Part shown: piece by piece, positions 46,939-57,533 of the stretch
Layout of the letters: the number at the start of each line of letters is the position of its first letter
Numbering within the stretch: the stretch's first letter is position 1
Assembly: GCF_036237315.1 (NCBI RefSeq)
Contig: NZ_CP108356.1
Coordinates: forward strand, 3,964,501-4,028,500
Source of the DNA: Streptomyces sp. NBC_01351
Lineage (GTDB): Bacteria; Actinomycetota; Actinomycetes; Streptomycetales; Streptomycetaceae
Reading direction: 5' to 3'
Length of the DNA: 64,000 nt
Notes under the pieces: model-generated
Database searches by the model: none
Told to the model about the DNA's origin: nothing
Seen by the model: the letters and a program-made list of their open reading frames with translations, nothing else
Position numbers and translations under genes: made by a program

Positions 46939-47925
46939 ATGGCTCCTGAGCACTTTAACGCGCGCCCGGTCTTCCCGTCCGGCGTACGCCACGCCCATGT
47001 CCGTCACACGTCGCATTTCACCGTGGTCGGCAACCACCTCGCCCAGCACCGCGAGTTGTCCCTCACCGCGATCGGGCTGGGCCTGTACATCCAGTCGGTG
47101 CCCGGCGGCACGCGGATCGGCATCAAAGACCTGGCCGGACGGTTCACCGAGGGCGAGATCCGGATCGCCTCCGCCCTCCGCGAGCTGGAGCACGCGGGAT
47201 ATCTCAGCCGAACGCAGGAACATCTGCCCGGTGGGCGAATCATCACCCGGACGGTGTCCTACAACCGCCCGGGACACGTCCCCGAGCGGGGCCCCAGGCC
47301 GGAGTCCAGGCAGCAGCCCAGGTCAGAGCCCAGGCCGGGGTCCAGGTCGGATCCCACACCGCCCCGCCCCGTTCCGCGGCCCGCGCCCGTAGCCCCCGTA
47401 CCGGCGGAGCCCGCGGCAGAGGTCCGGCCCGAGGCCGAGCCTGTGCCCGAACCCGAGCCCGAACCCGAGCCCCCTGCCGACAACCACGCGCCGCCCGCTC
47501 CGGTAGCCGTGGCCGCAGCAGCCCCCGTACCCGCGCCCTCCGACGTGTCCCCCGCCCGGCGCCAGGCCGCCACCGAGCTGCTCGGGCGGCTGCGCCGTTT
47601 CGACCACCGGCTGTTGCTCGGCGAGCGGGACTTCCAGCGGCTCGCACCCGGCGTCGAGGCCTGGCTGGAGCGCGGTGCGTCCTCGGACGCGGTGGTGACC
47701 GCGCTGACGGCGAACCTCCCCGCCTCCCCCCGCAATCCGGCCGGACTGATCGCCCACCGCCTCGCGGCCCAACTCCCGCCGCTGCTCGGGCCCCTCTACG
47801 GCGGGCACGCCCACGTACCGCCGGATCCGTTCCAGACCTGCGACAAGTGCGAGCGCGCCTTCCGCAGCCCGATCCCGGGCAGATGCGGAGACTGCGGCGA
47901 AGCCGGGACCGCCGAGGCCGCATGA
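46939..47925 (+). CDS. Helix-turn-helix protein with Pro/Glu repeat and zinc ribbon
   Basis: 328 residues from the ATG of MAPEHFNARP (upstream in-frame codons are also open). The N-terminal part is a winged-helix-like domain: FTVVGNHLAQHRELSLTAIG, IKDLAGRFTEGEIRIASALR, LEHAGYLSRTQEHLPGGRI. A disordered segment with PERGPRPESR and PEPEPEPEPP repeats follows, then a helical domain and a C-terminal CDKC...CGDCGE zinc ribbon. I recall it as a Streptomyces family found in accessory regions, perhaps replication-initiator- or regulator-like; role unknown. Confidence 0.65.
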   Translation: MAPEHFNARPVFPSGVRHAHVRHTSHFTVVGNHLAQHRELSLTAIGLGLYIQSVPGGTRIGIKDLAGRFTEGEIRIASALRELEHAGYLSRTQEHLPGGRIITRTVSYNRPGHVPERGPRPESRQQPRSEPRPGSRSDPTPPRPVPRPAPVAPVPAEPAAEVRPEAEPVPEPEPEPEPPADNHAPPAPVAVAAAAPVPAPSDVSPARRQAATELLGRLRRFDHRLLLGERDFQRLAPGVEAWLERGASSDAVVTALTANLPASPRNPAGLIAHRLAAQLPPLLGPLYGGHAHVPPDPFQTCDKCERAFRSPIPGRCGDCGEAGTAEAA

Positions 47926-47961
47926 CCCCCGCCGGCACGAGCCCGCGAAGTAGGGTGCGGC

Positions 47962-48762
47962 GTGATCAACTCATACGCGAATCCTGACGACACCGGCGTC
48001 GCCATAGCCGCCGCCCGCGCCGGTGCGGACGTCGTGCGGGACATGTACGGCCGGCGGCTCGACCGCATCGACAAGGGCGCCGGGGACTTCGCCACCGCCG
48101 CCGACGTCTCGGCCGAGGAAGCGATCCTCGACGTCATCCGGGCCGCCCGTCCCGATGACGCCCTGCTCGGCGAGGAAGGCGGGCAGCGGGGGGCCGCCGA
48201 GGCCGCGCGGCAGTGGCTGGTGGATCCCCTGTGCGGCACGCTGAACTACGCCGTCGGCAACATGCTGGTGGCCGTCAACGTGGCGCTGCGCGACGGGGCC
48301 GCGGCCGTGGCCGACCCCTTCAGCGGTGAGGTCTTCTTCACCGACGGCGAGACCGCCCGGGTACGCCGGGACGGGGCCGACGACGAGCTCCTGGCCCCCA
48401 CCTCCGCCACCCGGCTGGTCGACGTCAACCTCGACCCGCCGTTCCCCGGCGCCCCCGGCTTCCGGGCCGTCGACCTGCTGGCCCACCCCGTGTTCGTCGA
48501 GCGGTTCCGGCCGCGCGTCGTGTCCACGACCCTGGCACTGGCGTGGGTCGCCGCGGGCAAGCGCGCCGCGTACGTCACCGACGGCGGCGACCTCTCCGGG
48601 AGCGTGCACTTCGCCGCGGGCATCGCGCTGTGCCGGGCCGCCGGATGCGTGGTCACCGGGATCGACGGCGCCCCGGTCGGGCGGGACGGGCGCGGCCGCG
48701 GACTCGTCGTGGCCGCCGATGCCGAAACCCACGAGCTGTTGATGTCGTTGATCCGCAGCTGA
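47962..48762 (+). CDS. Inositol monophosphatase-family protein with altered metal site
   Basis: 266 residues. IMPase-like elements: DFATAADVSAEEAILDVI, LLGEEGG (the metal-binding Glu), WLVDPLCGTLNYAVGN and DGGDLSGSVHFAAGIAL near the C-terminus. The canonical D-P-x-D-G-T is D-P-L-C-G-T here: the second metal-binding aspartate is cysteine. Other metal ligands look present. Such D-to-C members form a subgroup I recall in actinobacteria, whose activity may differ. GTG start. Confidence 0.82.
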   Translation: MINSYANPDDTGVAIAAARAGADVVRDMYGRRLDRIDKGAGDFATAADVSAEEAILDVIRAARPDDALLGEEGGQRGAAEAARQWLVDPLCGTLNYAVGNMLVAVNVALRDGAAAVADPFSGEVFFTDGETARVRRDGADDELLAPTSATRLVDVNLDPPFPGAPGFRAVDLLAHPVFVERFRPRVVSTTLALAWVAAGKRAAYVTDGGDLSGSVHFAAGIALCRAAGCVVTGIDGAPVGRDGRGRGLVVAADAETHELLMSLIRS

Positions 48763-48875
48763 TTCCGGGGCCGCGGCTGAAGCGTCGTTTCTGCAGTGAA
48801 AGGACTCCGGCATACGGGTGAAGCCGGGCTCAGAAACCTGTTCGGCGACACCCCCCGGCCGATATTCCTCCACCC

Positions 48876-49106
48876 GTGATCAAGAACATCGCCGCCGCCG
48901 CGGCACTCGCCTTCAGCACCGCCTTCCTCACCTGCGCCCCCGCCCAGGCCGCCGCTCCGCAGAGCAACTCGTACCCGCTTCCCCCCTACGGGTACGTCCT
49001 CCTCGCCCCGTCCCCGCTCTGGCCCGCCCCACTGCTGCTGCAGCCCGCGCACCCCGCGGCCTGGTTCGCGTACCAGCCGGCCGTCGTGCACCACGTCCAC
49101 CGCTGA
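48876..49106 (+). CDS. Small secreted protein
   Basis: 76 residues with an N-terminal signal peptide (IKNIAAAAALAFSTAFLT, cleavage near AQA-AAPQS) and a mature part of only ~50 residues rich in Pro, Tyr, Leu and His, ending VHHVHR. No cysteine in the mature part and no recognised family. GTG start without a clear ribosome site, so the call is moderate. Possibly a cell-surface or metal-binding peptide. Confidence 0.5.
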   Translation: MIKNIAAAAALAFSTAFLTCAPAQAAAPQSNSYPLPPYGYVLLAPSPLWPAPLLLQPAHPAAWFAYQPAVVHHVHR

Positions 49107-49209
49107 CGCACACCCCCCACACCCCCGTGCCCCTGGCGTGTATCACCGGCAGGGGCACGGGCATGCGTACGGACGGCTCAGCGGGTCACCGTCACCGCCA
49201 CCGTCACCG

Positions 49210-50022
49210 TCACTCGAACTTCGGCATCTCCCCGACCGTCGTCCCCAGGTCGATCACCGCGAAGGCCGCTCCCTGCTGGTCCGTCACCGCCGCGAACCGC
49301 CCGAAGGGGCTGTCCATCGGGCCGAAGTGCAGCTTGCCGCCGAGTGCCTTGGCCTTCGTGACCGCCTCGTCGCAGTTCGGGACCGCGAAGTAGACCTGGA
49401 TGTACGGCGGCACCTCGGGCGGGAAGTCGTCGTCCATCTTCATCCGGCCCAGCACCGCGTTCTCGGGGCCGCCGAGGCTGAAGACCTTGAAGTCCATCCC
49501 TTCCATCTCGGGGTCGTCGCCGGCGTCCATCTGCTGGGAGCCGTACGGGAAGACCTTCGGCAGGAACTCGTCCGCCTTGGCGGGTTCCCGGGTGAAGACC
49601 TCCGCCCAGGCGTACGCGCCCGCCTCGCCCATCTTCTCGAAGCCCTTGTGGTCACCCGGCTGCCAGACGCCGAAGACCGCCCCGCTCGGCTCCTTCGCGA
49701 TCACCATCGATCCGAAGGTGCCGACCTGCATCGGGCCCATCAGCACCTCACCGCCGGCCGACGTGACCTTCGTGGCGGTGGCCGCCGCGTCGGGCGAGGC
49801 GAAGTACAGACACCACTGCGAGGGCGCGTCGACACCCGGCATCGGCGGGACGACGGCGGCGACGGCCTTGCCGTCGGAGTAGGCCTGTGTGTAGTTGCCG
49901 TACTCGCTGCTGGCCTCGCCGAAGGTCCAGCCCAGCACATCGCCGTAGAAGGACTTGGCGCCCTCCACATCGGCGAACATCGCGTCCACCCAGCACGGCG
50001 CGCCTTCGGTGAACTCAACCAT
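49210..50022 (-). CDS. VOC-family (glyoxalase/bleomycin resistance) protein, tandem domains
   Basis: 270 residues, two VOC modules. The first has CWVDAMFADVEGAKSFYGDV and GEVLMGPMQVGTFGSMVIA, the second AWAEVFTREPAKADEFLPKV and GKLHFGPMDSPFGRFAAVTD. Metal-binding residues are not clearly all kept. AAGGAG precedes the ATG. Such proteins are often lyase-like or antibiotic-binding; no partner gene was identified. Confidence 0.9.
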   Translation of the reverse strand: MVEFTEGAPCWVDAMFADVEGAKSFYGDVLGWTFGEASSEYGNYTQAYSDGKAVAAVVPPMPGVDAPSQWCLYFASPDAAATATKVTSAGGEVLMGPMQVGTFGSMVIAKEPSGAVFGVWQPGDHKGFEKMGEAGAYAWAEVFTREPAKADEFLPKVFPYGSQQMDAGDDPEMEGMDFKVFSLGGPENAVLGRMKMDDDFPPEVPPYIQVYFAVPNCDEAVTKAKALGGKLHFGPMDSPFGRFAAVTDQQGAAFAVIDLGTTVGEMPKFE

Positions 50023-50178
50023 GATCGATCGACTCCTTGGCTTGCTCTTCGACTGTTCGACTCCACGACTGCACGACTGCACGAACCACGCTAGGGGCGG
50101 GCACCGACAACCGCGCGCGGGCTCTTCCGCGCGAAGCGCCTCCGCGCGGAAAGAGCCTGCGCGCGGGACCCTGGAGCC

Positions 50179-50775
50179 ATGGACGACGACATCACCATCC
50201 GGCTGGCCCAGCAGCCGGAAGCCGACGCGCTGCTCGGCCGGAGCCCGCTCGCCGCGCTCGTCGGGATGCTGCTGGACCAGCAGGTGCCGATGGAGTGGGC
50301 GTTCTCGGGGCCCTGGACGATCGCCCAGCGGCTCGGAGCCGACGATCTGGACGCGCACGCCATCGCCGCGTACGACCCCGAGGCCTTCGCCGCGCTGCTC
50401 TCGGAGAAGCCCGCCGTGCACCGCTACCCCGGGTCGATGGCGAAGCGCGTCCAGCAGCTGTGCGCGTACCTCGTCGAGCACTACGAAGGGGACGCGGCGG
50501 CCGTCTGGGCCGACGCGGGGACGGGCGAGGAGCTGCTGAAGCGGCTCAAGGCGCTGCCGGGCTTCGGGGAGCAGAAGGCGCAGATCTTCCTCGCCCTGCT
50601 GGGCAAGCGGCTCGGGGTGCGGCCGAAGGGCTGGCGGGAGGCCGCGGGCGGGTACGGACAGGCGAACGTCTACCGCTCGGCGGCGGACATCACGGGCCCG
50701 GAGTCCCTGGCCAAGGTGCGGGCGCACAAGCAGGAGATGAAGGCCGCGGCGAAGGCCGCCAAGGCCTCCCCGTGA
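50179..50775 (+). CDS. HhH-GPD-family DNA glycosylase-like protein
   Basis: 198 residues. The helix-hairpin-helix is clear in LLKRLKALPGFGEQKAQIFL, within an HhH-GPD fold (LAALVGMLLDQQVPMEWAF, then VQQLCAYLVEHYEGDAA). The usual catalytic aspartate after the hairpin is not obvious, and no Fe-S cysteines are present. This is the small base-excision-repair-like group common in actinobacteria. Confidence 0.85.
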   Translation: MDDDITIRLAQQPEADALLGRSPLAALVGMLLDQQVPMEWAFSGPWTIAQRLGADDLDAHAIAAYDPEAFAALLSEKPAVHRYPGSMAKRVQQLCAYLVEHYEGDAAAVWADAGTGEELLKRLKALPGFGEQKAQIFLALLGKRLGVRPKGWREAAGGYGQANVYRSAADITGPESLAKVRAHKQEMKAAAKAAKASP

Positions 50776-50860
50776 GGTCCGCACAGCGCGTCAATTGACC
50801 GGTCTGACACGCCCCTGATTGACCCCTGATACCGGTCGATCCACGCCGTAGTTTGGAGAC

Positions 50861-51334
50861 ATGACAGACATCGTGACCCGCGCAGCCACCGCCGAAGCCA
50901 TCCAGGACGCCCCCGGCAGCCTCATCACCCTCCTCACCGACACTGCCGAGCTGACCTGCAACACCGCCACCTTCGACGAGGGCGCCGCCGGAGCCCCGGT
51001 GCACTTCCACACCAAGGCCACCGAGTTCTTCCACGTCACCGAGGGCCGGCTCGACCTGCTCGTCGGCGACGAGGTCCAGACGCTCCGCGCCGGCGACTTC
51101 GTCGCGATCCCGCCGGGCGTCAAGCACGCCTTCGCCCCCGCCGCCGGCCACACGGCGAGCGTCTTCGTCGGCTTCACCCCCGGCATGGGCCGCTTCGACT
51201 ACTACCGGCTCCTCGGCCGGGTCAACAAGGGCGAGGCCACCGTCCAGGACATCAAGGACAGCTCCTCGACCTACGACAACCACTACGCGGAGAGCGCCGC
51301 CTGGAGCGGCCGCCGCCGCAGCGCGGAGCCGTAG
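50861..51334 (+). CDS. Cupin-domain protein
   Basis: 157 residues, single cupin with motif 1 PVHFHTKATEFFHVTEGRL (two His and Glu) and motif 2 PPGVKHAFAPAAGH (His). Metal binding looks intact. The C-terminal ~40 residues extend beyond the barrel (YDNHYAESAAWSGRR). The last 52 bases overlap the 3' end of opcA on the other strand. Function not assignable; quercetinase-like or a small-molecule isomerase are options. Confidence 0.82.
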   Translation: MTDIVTRAATAEAIQDAPGSLITLLTDTAELTCNTATFDEGAAGAPVHFHTKATEFFHVTEGRLDLLVGDEVQTLRAGDFVAIPPGVKHAFAPAAGHTASVFVGFTPGMGRFDYYRLLGRVNKGEATVQDIKDSSSTYDNHYAESAAWSGRRRSAEP

Positions 51335-52215
51335 ACCACGTCGGCGTCGAGGCGGCGCAGCTCCTCCGAGATCAGTTCGGCGTTGCTGCGGATCTTCAGG
51401 GCCACCTTGCGGTCGACGCTCCCCGGCAGGACCAGGGTCGCCAGCGCGCCCGCGGGGCGGTCCACCCGGATCTCGCCGCCCGAGGTCCGCAGGCTGACCC
51501 GGGTGATCACCGGGCCGGGGCTCTCCACCCGGTCCACCGGCACCCCGAGCCGGTCCTCCAGCCAGCGCGCCAGCAGTTCGGCGCTCACGTTGTCGGCCTC
51601 GCTCTCCACCGTCGCGCCCGTCACCGGCAGCGGCTTCTGGTCGAGGGCCGCGGCCAGCAGCGCCCGCCACTGGGTCAGCCGGGTCCAGGCCAGGTCGGTG
51701 TCGCCGGGCTGGTAGCCGGCGGCCCGCTCGTCGAGCACGGCGACCGGGTCCGCGGCGGCCGCGGCGTCGGTGATCCGGCGCTGCGCGAGGGCGCCCAGCG
51801 GATCCCCGGCCACGTCGGCGGGGGCGTAGGCGGGCCACCACGCCACCACGGGCGCGTCCGGCAGGAGCAGCGGCAGCACGACGGAGGCGGTGTGCTCGGT
51901 CAGCGCGCCGTGCAGGCGCAGGAGCACGATCTCCCCGGTCCCGGCGTCGGTGCCGACCCGCAGCTCGGCGTCCATCCGGGTCGCCCTGAGCGTGAGCGGG
52001 CCGCGCGAGACCCGCTTGATCACCGCGATGATGCGGCACGGGTGCTCCCGAGAGGCCTCGGAGGCCGCGCGCACGGCGTCGTACGCGTTCTCCTCGTCGG
52101 TGACGACGACGAGCGTCAGCACCAGCCCCATGGTGGGGCTGCCTATGGCCCGGCGGGCTTCGAGCAGGGCACGGTTGACCTTGCTGGACGTGGTGTCGGT
52201 GAGTTCGGTCCGCAT
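51283..52215 (-). CDS. opcA: Glucose-6-phosphate dehydrogenase assembly protein OpcA
   Basis: 310 residues, the full OpcA length. It has LTLVVVTDEENAYDAVRAAS, HPCRIIAVIKR, VVLPLLLPDAPVVAWWPAYA and ISEELRRLDADVVYGSAL. OpcA allosterically activates glucose-6-phosphate dehydrogenase in the oxidative pentose phosphate branch. In Streptomyces it normally follows zwf within a tkt-tal-zwf-opcA operon; here neither zwf nor pgl is adjacent. It may be an extra copy. Its 3' end overlaps the convergent cupin gene. Confidence 0.88.
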   Translation of the reverse strand: MRTELTDTTSSKVNRALLEARRAIGSPTMGLVLTLVVVTDEENAYDAVRAASEASREHPCRIIAVIKRVSRGPLTLRATRMDAELRVGTDAGTGEIVLLRLHGALTEHTASVVLPLLLPDAPVVAWWPAYAPADVAGDPLGALAQRRITDAAAAADPVAVLDERAAGYQPGDTDLAWTRLTQWRALLAAALDQKPLPVTGATVESEADNVSAELLARWLEDRLGVPVDRVESPGPVITRVSLRTSGGEIRVDRPAGALATLVLPGSVDRKVALKIRSNAELISEELRRLDADVVYGSALRRRPLQAALSA

Positions 52216-52291
52216 GCGACGAGTCTGTCAGCGCGCACCCGGGTAGCGGCAATCGGTTCGCTCGACTCCGCCTGGAACGGGTCCGGGAATG

Positions 52292-53923
<1,632 letters not shown>

Positions 53924-54011
53924 GCATCACTCCAGAAATAGCCCTGTTTGCCACTTTTGCACCAACGCAGCGAGGCTGCGCCCGCAGGCACCGGCCCGGT
54001 AGGCTTTCCGT

Positions 54012-54308
54012 GTGATCTTCAAGCGCATCGGAAGCGGACGGCCCTACCCCGACCACGGCAGGGAAACCACCCGGCAGTGGGCGGACGTCGCGCCGCGCCC
54101 GGTCCGGCTCGACCAGCTGGTGACGACCAAGGGGCAGCTGGACCTGGAAACCCTGCTCGCCGAGGACTCCACCTTCTACGGCGACCTCTTCGCGCACGTC
54201 GTGAAGTGGCGGGGCGACCTCTACCTGGAGGACGGGCTGCACCGCGCCGTGCGCGCGGCCCTCCAGCAGCGTCAGGTGCTGCACGCGCGCGTGCTCGAAA
54301 TGGACTGA
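54012..54308 (+). CDS. Conserved small protein, VapB-like annotation
   Basis: 98 residues: MIFKRIGSGRPYPDHGRETT, then VRLDQLVTTKGQLDLETLLA and GDLYLEDGLHRAVRAALQQR. I recall this conserved Streptomyces protein being annotated as a type II antitoxin (VapB-like), but no toxin gene is next to it, and near-universal conservation in the genus argues for a housekeeping role. GTG start. It is divergent from the DUF853 ATPase and precedes the LytR_C gene. Confidence 0.65.
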   Translation: MIFKRIGSGRPYPDHGRETTRQWADVAPRPVRLDQLVTTKGQLDLETLLAEDSTFYGDLFAHVVKWRGDLYLEDGLHRAVRAALQQRQVLHARVLEMD

Positions 54309-54423
54309 TGCCCTCCGGGCTTCCGCACTTCCGCTTCGCGTGGATTGCGCCTTTCGGGTCTCCATTGACCTATCAGCAGATCATTTAGTAGGCATCGCCC
54401 CCCGGCGGCATTACGCTGCGCCC

Positions 54424-55080
54424 ATGAGCATGCTCACTCCCCCCGGCATGGGCGGCAAGTACCGCGTCACGGGAGCCGCCTACCCCCGCATGAGCCGTAA
54501 GCGGAGCCGTCGGCAGATCGTCCTCGCCGTGCTCGGATCGGTCCTCGCACTCGGCCTGCTCGCCTTCGGGGCCCTGCAGCTCATCGACGTGTTCCAGGGC
54601 GACAGCCCGAAACGGAATACGGCCTCGGGCGCCAAGGACTGTCCGACCAAGGCCGCCGGCACCGCGGCCAAGGGCGGCCCCGCCGCTGCCTCGGCCAAAC
54701 CCACGGTCGTCCTCCCGCAGCCCGGCGAGATCACCGTCAACGTCTACAACGCGACCCCGCGCGCGGGCCTCGCCAAGGCCGTCGGCGACGAACTGCAGAA
54801 ACGCGGCTTCGTCATCGGCAAGGTGGGCAACGCCCCCGCCGACTTCGACAAGAAGGTCCCCGGCACCGGGATACTGCTGAGCTCCCCCGCGACCGACAAG
54901 GCCGTCTTCGCCGTGCTCGGCACCCACCTGGCCGGCGCCACCCATCAGACCGACGCCCGCGAGACCGCGGACGTCGACCTGATCCTGGGAGACGCCTTCA
55001 AGGAACTGAACACGAAGGAAGCCGCGGACGCGGCCCTGGCCCTCCTGGCCAACCCCGCACCCGCACCCGTCAAGTGCTGA
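54424..55080 (+). CDS. LytR C-terminal (LytR_C) domain membrane protein
   Basis: 218 residues. A short cytoplasmic basic part, one membrane helix (IVLAVLGSVLALGLLAFGAL), a spacer with one cysteine (CPTKAAG), then the LytR_C domain with ITVNVYNATPRAGLAKAVGD and TADVDLILGDAFKEL. It lacks the LytR-CpsA-Psr catalytic domain, so it is not a ligase itself; such proteins are cell-envelope factors. It precedes upp in the reverse orientation, separated by a dispersed repeat. Confidence 0.9.
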   Translation: MSMLTPPGMGGKYRVTGAAYPRMSRKRSRRQIVLAVLGSVLALGLLAFGALQLIDVFQGDSPKRNTASGAKDCPTKAAGTAAKGGPAAASAKPTVVLPQPGEITVNVYNATPRAGLAKAVGDELQKRGFVIGKVGNAPADFDKKVPGTGILLSSPATDKAVFAVLGTHLAGATHQTDARETADVDLILGDAFKELNTKEAADAALALLANPAPAPVKC

Positions 55081-55097
55081 GCCGGTCGGCAATGTCA

Positions 55098-55156
55098 GCC
55101 TCGCCGGCGTGTGAGGCGCGGGGTCCGGGGCGGAGCCCCGGCAGCGGCGCCGCACC
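55098..55156. repeat. Dispersed palindromic repeat, copy 1
   Basis: GCCGGCGTGTGAGGCGCGGG followed by a hairpin, GGTCCGGGGC/GCCCCGG, then GCAGCGGCGCCGCACC. Two further copies follow at 57217-57309 and 58787-58882. It is the intergenic GCCGGCGTTTGAG...GGCGCCGCACC element widespread in Streptomyces, placed after stop codons. Confidence 0.75.
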
Positions 55157-55180
55157 GGCCGACTTGAACCCGCCGGACTT

Positions 55181-55816
55181 CTACTCGGCCGAGCCGTACA
55201 TACGGTCACCGGCGTCGCCCAGCCCCGGCACGATGTAGCCGTGCTCGTTGAGCCGCTCGTCCACCGCGGCCGTCACCACCGTCACCGGCGTGCCCGCCAG
55301 CTCGCGCTCCATGATCTCCACGCCCTCCGGCGCGGCCAGCAGCACCACGGCGGTCACGTCGTCGGCGCCGCGCTTGATCAGCTCCTGGATCGCCGCGACC
55401 AGCGTGCCGCCGGTGGCGAGCATCGGGTCGACCACGTAGACCTGCCGGCCCGAGAGGTCCTCCGGCATGCGCGTCGCGTACGTGGAGGCCTCCAGGGTCT
55501 CCTCGTTGCGGACCATGCCCAGGAAGCCCACCTCGGCCGTCGGGAGCAGCCGCACCATGCCGTCGAGCATGCCGAGACCGGCGCGCAGGATCGGCACGAC
55601 CAGCGGACGCGGGTGGGAGAGCTTCACACCGGTGGTCGGGCCCACCGGGGTCTCGATGTCCGCCTGCTCGGTCCGCACGTCGCGCGTGGCCTCGTAGGCG
55701 AGCAGGGTCACCAGCTCGTCGGCGAGCCGACGGAAGGTGGCGGAGTCGGTGCGCTTGTCGCGCAGGGTCGTGAGCTTGTGCGCCACCAAGGGGTGATCGA
55801 CTACCTGCAAACGCAC
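55181..55816 (-). CDS. upp: Uracil phosphoribosyltransferase
   Basis: 211 residues. Salvage enzyme converting uracil and PRPP to UMP. It has [20 protein letters not shown] at the start, [11 protein letters not shown], the PRPP-binding [19 protein letters not shown], and [15 protein letters not shown] at the C-terminus (uracil site). GTG start with GGAGGA upstream. Divergent from the universal stress protein gene. Confidence 0.97.
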   Translation of the reverse strand: MRLQVVDHPLVAHKLTTLRDKRTDSATFRRLADELVTLLAYEATRDVRTEQADIETPVGPTTGVKLSHPRPLVVPILRAGLGMLDGMVRLLPTAEVGFLGMVRNEETLEASTYATRMPEDLSGRQVYVVDPMLATGGTLVAAIQELIKRGADDVTAVVLLAAPEGVEIMERELAGTPVTVVTAAVDERLNEHGYIVPGLGDAGDRMYGSAE

Positions 55817-55986
55817 AACATCCTCCAAAATTCGGCCTGCGACCTGCAAAAACGGCCGCGAGACGCGACCCACACCCAAAAGGCTACGCGCTGACACGGC
55901 CCCTCCGCGCCCTCGCACCCCACCGCCGCCCGCGCCCCGACCGGCCCCCGGATGCGGACCGCCCGCGTGCCCAGCACCCTGGACTG

Positions 55987-56928
55987 ATGACGAACGCACC
56001 GGTGATCGCAGCCGTCGACGGATCCGAACACAGCCTCAAGGCCCTGGACTGGGCGCGGGCCGCCGCCATCCGGCACGGCACCGGGCTGCTGATCGCACAT
56101 GTCCTGCCCGACCACGCCCAGTTGTATGCGGGCCGGCGTTCCGCACTTCACTCCGCGTCGGAGCCGGATGAGTACACCGACCTGGTGAGCGATCGGATAC
56201 GGGCCCTGCTCGCCGAAGGCGGCGCCGAGCTGCCGCGGGACGTCCGGTACGAGTCGCTGGAGGGCTCCGTCCCCGAGGCACTGCGGGTGATCGGAGCCGA
56301 GGCGCTGATGCTGGTCATGGGATCCCGGGGGCGCGGCGGCTTCGCCACGCTGCTGCTCGGCTCGAACAGCCGGGCCGTGGCGACGACGGCGCCCTGCCCG
56401 GTCGTGGTGATCCCGCACGAGGAGCGTTCGGCGGGGGCCGACGCGGAGGCCTCGGCCGGGCGGGTGGTGCTCGGCCTGCACGCCGCCGAGACCCCCGACG
56501 ACGTACTGGCCTTCGCCTTCGCGGAGGCCGCCGCGCGGGGGACCGCCGTCCAGGTGGTCTCCGCGTACGTCATCCCGCCCTCGCCGACCATGGTGATCGA
56601 CAGCCCCTTCGCGGTGATCCCGCCCGAGGGGCTGGCGGACGACGGGGACGCCGTACCGGCCGAGCGGGAGATGCTGCGGTCCCAGACGGAGCGGCTGGCG
56701 CCCTTCCGGACCCGGTATCCGGACGTCCCCGTCGAGCAGGCCGCCGTCCCCGGCGACGCGGCGGGCCGCCTGGTCACGGCCTCCCGGTCGGCAGCCCTGG
56801 TCGTGGTCGGCCGCCACCACCCGCGGCGCAGCGCCATGTCCCTGTCGATCGGCTCGGTGGCGAACGCGGTCCTCCAGCACGCGCAGGGCCCGGTGGCGGT
56901 CGTCCCGACCCTCTCGGACGACGCCTGA
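55987..56928 (+). CDS. Universal stress protein, tandem Usp domains
   Basis: 313 residues, two Usp folds. The first has [20 protein letters not shown] and [20 protein letters not shown] (the G-2x-G-9x-G(S) ATP loop), and the second [20 protein letters not shown] with a less complete loop. Such proteins bind ATP and are induced under stress. Divergent from upp. Confidence 0.92.
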   Translation: MTNAPVIAAVDGSEHSLKALDWARAAAIRHGTGLLIAHVLPDHAQLYAGRRSALHSASEPDEYTDLVSDRIRALLAEGGAELPRDVRYESLEGSVPEALRVIGAEALMLVMGSRGRGGFATLLLGSNSRAVATTAPCPVVVIPHEERSAGADAEASAGRVVLGLHAAETPDDVLAFAFAEAAARGTAVQVVSAYVIPPSPTMVIDSPFAVIPPEGLADDGDAVPAEREMLRSQTERLAPFRTRYPDVPVEQAAVPGDAAGRLVTASRSAALVVVGRHHPRRSAMSLSIGSVANAVLQHAQGPVAVVPTLSDDA

Positions 56929-57019
56929 CCTGCTTGACCTGCGCATGGGTGGCATCAAACGGGCTGTTCGGGGGAAGGTGGGTGCGAGGGGGACGACCGA
57001 CCAGCCTGGGTGGTGGCCG

Positions 57020-57208
57020 ATGCCCGACACGAAGCCGAGCGGCGAGATGCCGGACCCGCCGGAGACCGCCGCGCAGCGCCGCGCGCGCCGCGCGCAGTTC
57101 CTGCGCGACCTGATGGAGGCCCGCGCCCTGCGCGACCGCGTCCAGCCCCGCCGCGCCCGCGCCGCCCGCATGCGCCAGCAGATGCGCATGCGCACCTTCC
57201 GCTGGTGA
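57020..57208 (+). CDS. Small arginine-rich conserved protein
   Basis: 62 residues from the ATG of MPDTKPSGEMPDPPE. After an acidic/proline start it is almost all helix: AAQRRARRAQFLRDLMEAR, then QPRRARAARMRQQMRMRTFR. The net charge is strongly positive. It resembles a conserved Streptomyces protein of unknown role, possibly nucleic-acid-binding. A longer open frame upstream (from 56945) is less likely. Confidence 0.55.
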   Translation: MPDTKPSGEMPDPPETAAQRRARRAQFLRDLMEARALRDRVQPRRARAARMRQQMRMRTFRW

Positions 57209-57533
57209 GGCCGAAATCCAGCCTCGCCAGGGGGCACCTCCCAGCGGTGGCTGGGGGAGTTTGAGGCACGGGGTCCGGGCAGAGCCCCGGCAACGGCGCC
57301 GCACCCGAGCCCCCGACACGCCCTTCCGCAGAACCGGGTACAGCCCCCGCCAGGACACGGCACGCCACGACGCAACGGCCGAAGACCTCTCGCAACGCCT
57401 CCGTTTCTGCCACGATGCCGATTGGGCGGGGTACGAACGGCAAAGCAGCACCGCACGCACACGGCCGTTCCGCCCCAACCTCCGGCCGGGGGGACCTCCA
57501 ACCGGCACGCCTAAGACCAGTGGGAGAGTCACG
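57209..57533. other. Intergenic region upstream of the tadA pair
   Basis: 325 bases. It holds repeat copy 2 (57217-57309) at its left end and must contain the promoter of the TadA-associated gene on the right. No further gene was found. Confidence 0.55.
57217..57309. repeat. Dispersed palindromic repeat, copy 2
   Basis: CAGCCTCGCC, an insert-like GGGGGCACCTCCCAGCGG segment, then GAGGCACGGGGTCCGGGCAG and CGGCGCCGCACCC. The ends match copies 1 and 3; the middle differs. Confidence 0.7.

Noticed and set aside
54012..54308. A toxin-antitoxin pair
   Set aside because: No PIN-domain or other toxin gene is adjacent, so the VapB-like label is not taken as evidence of a functional system.
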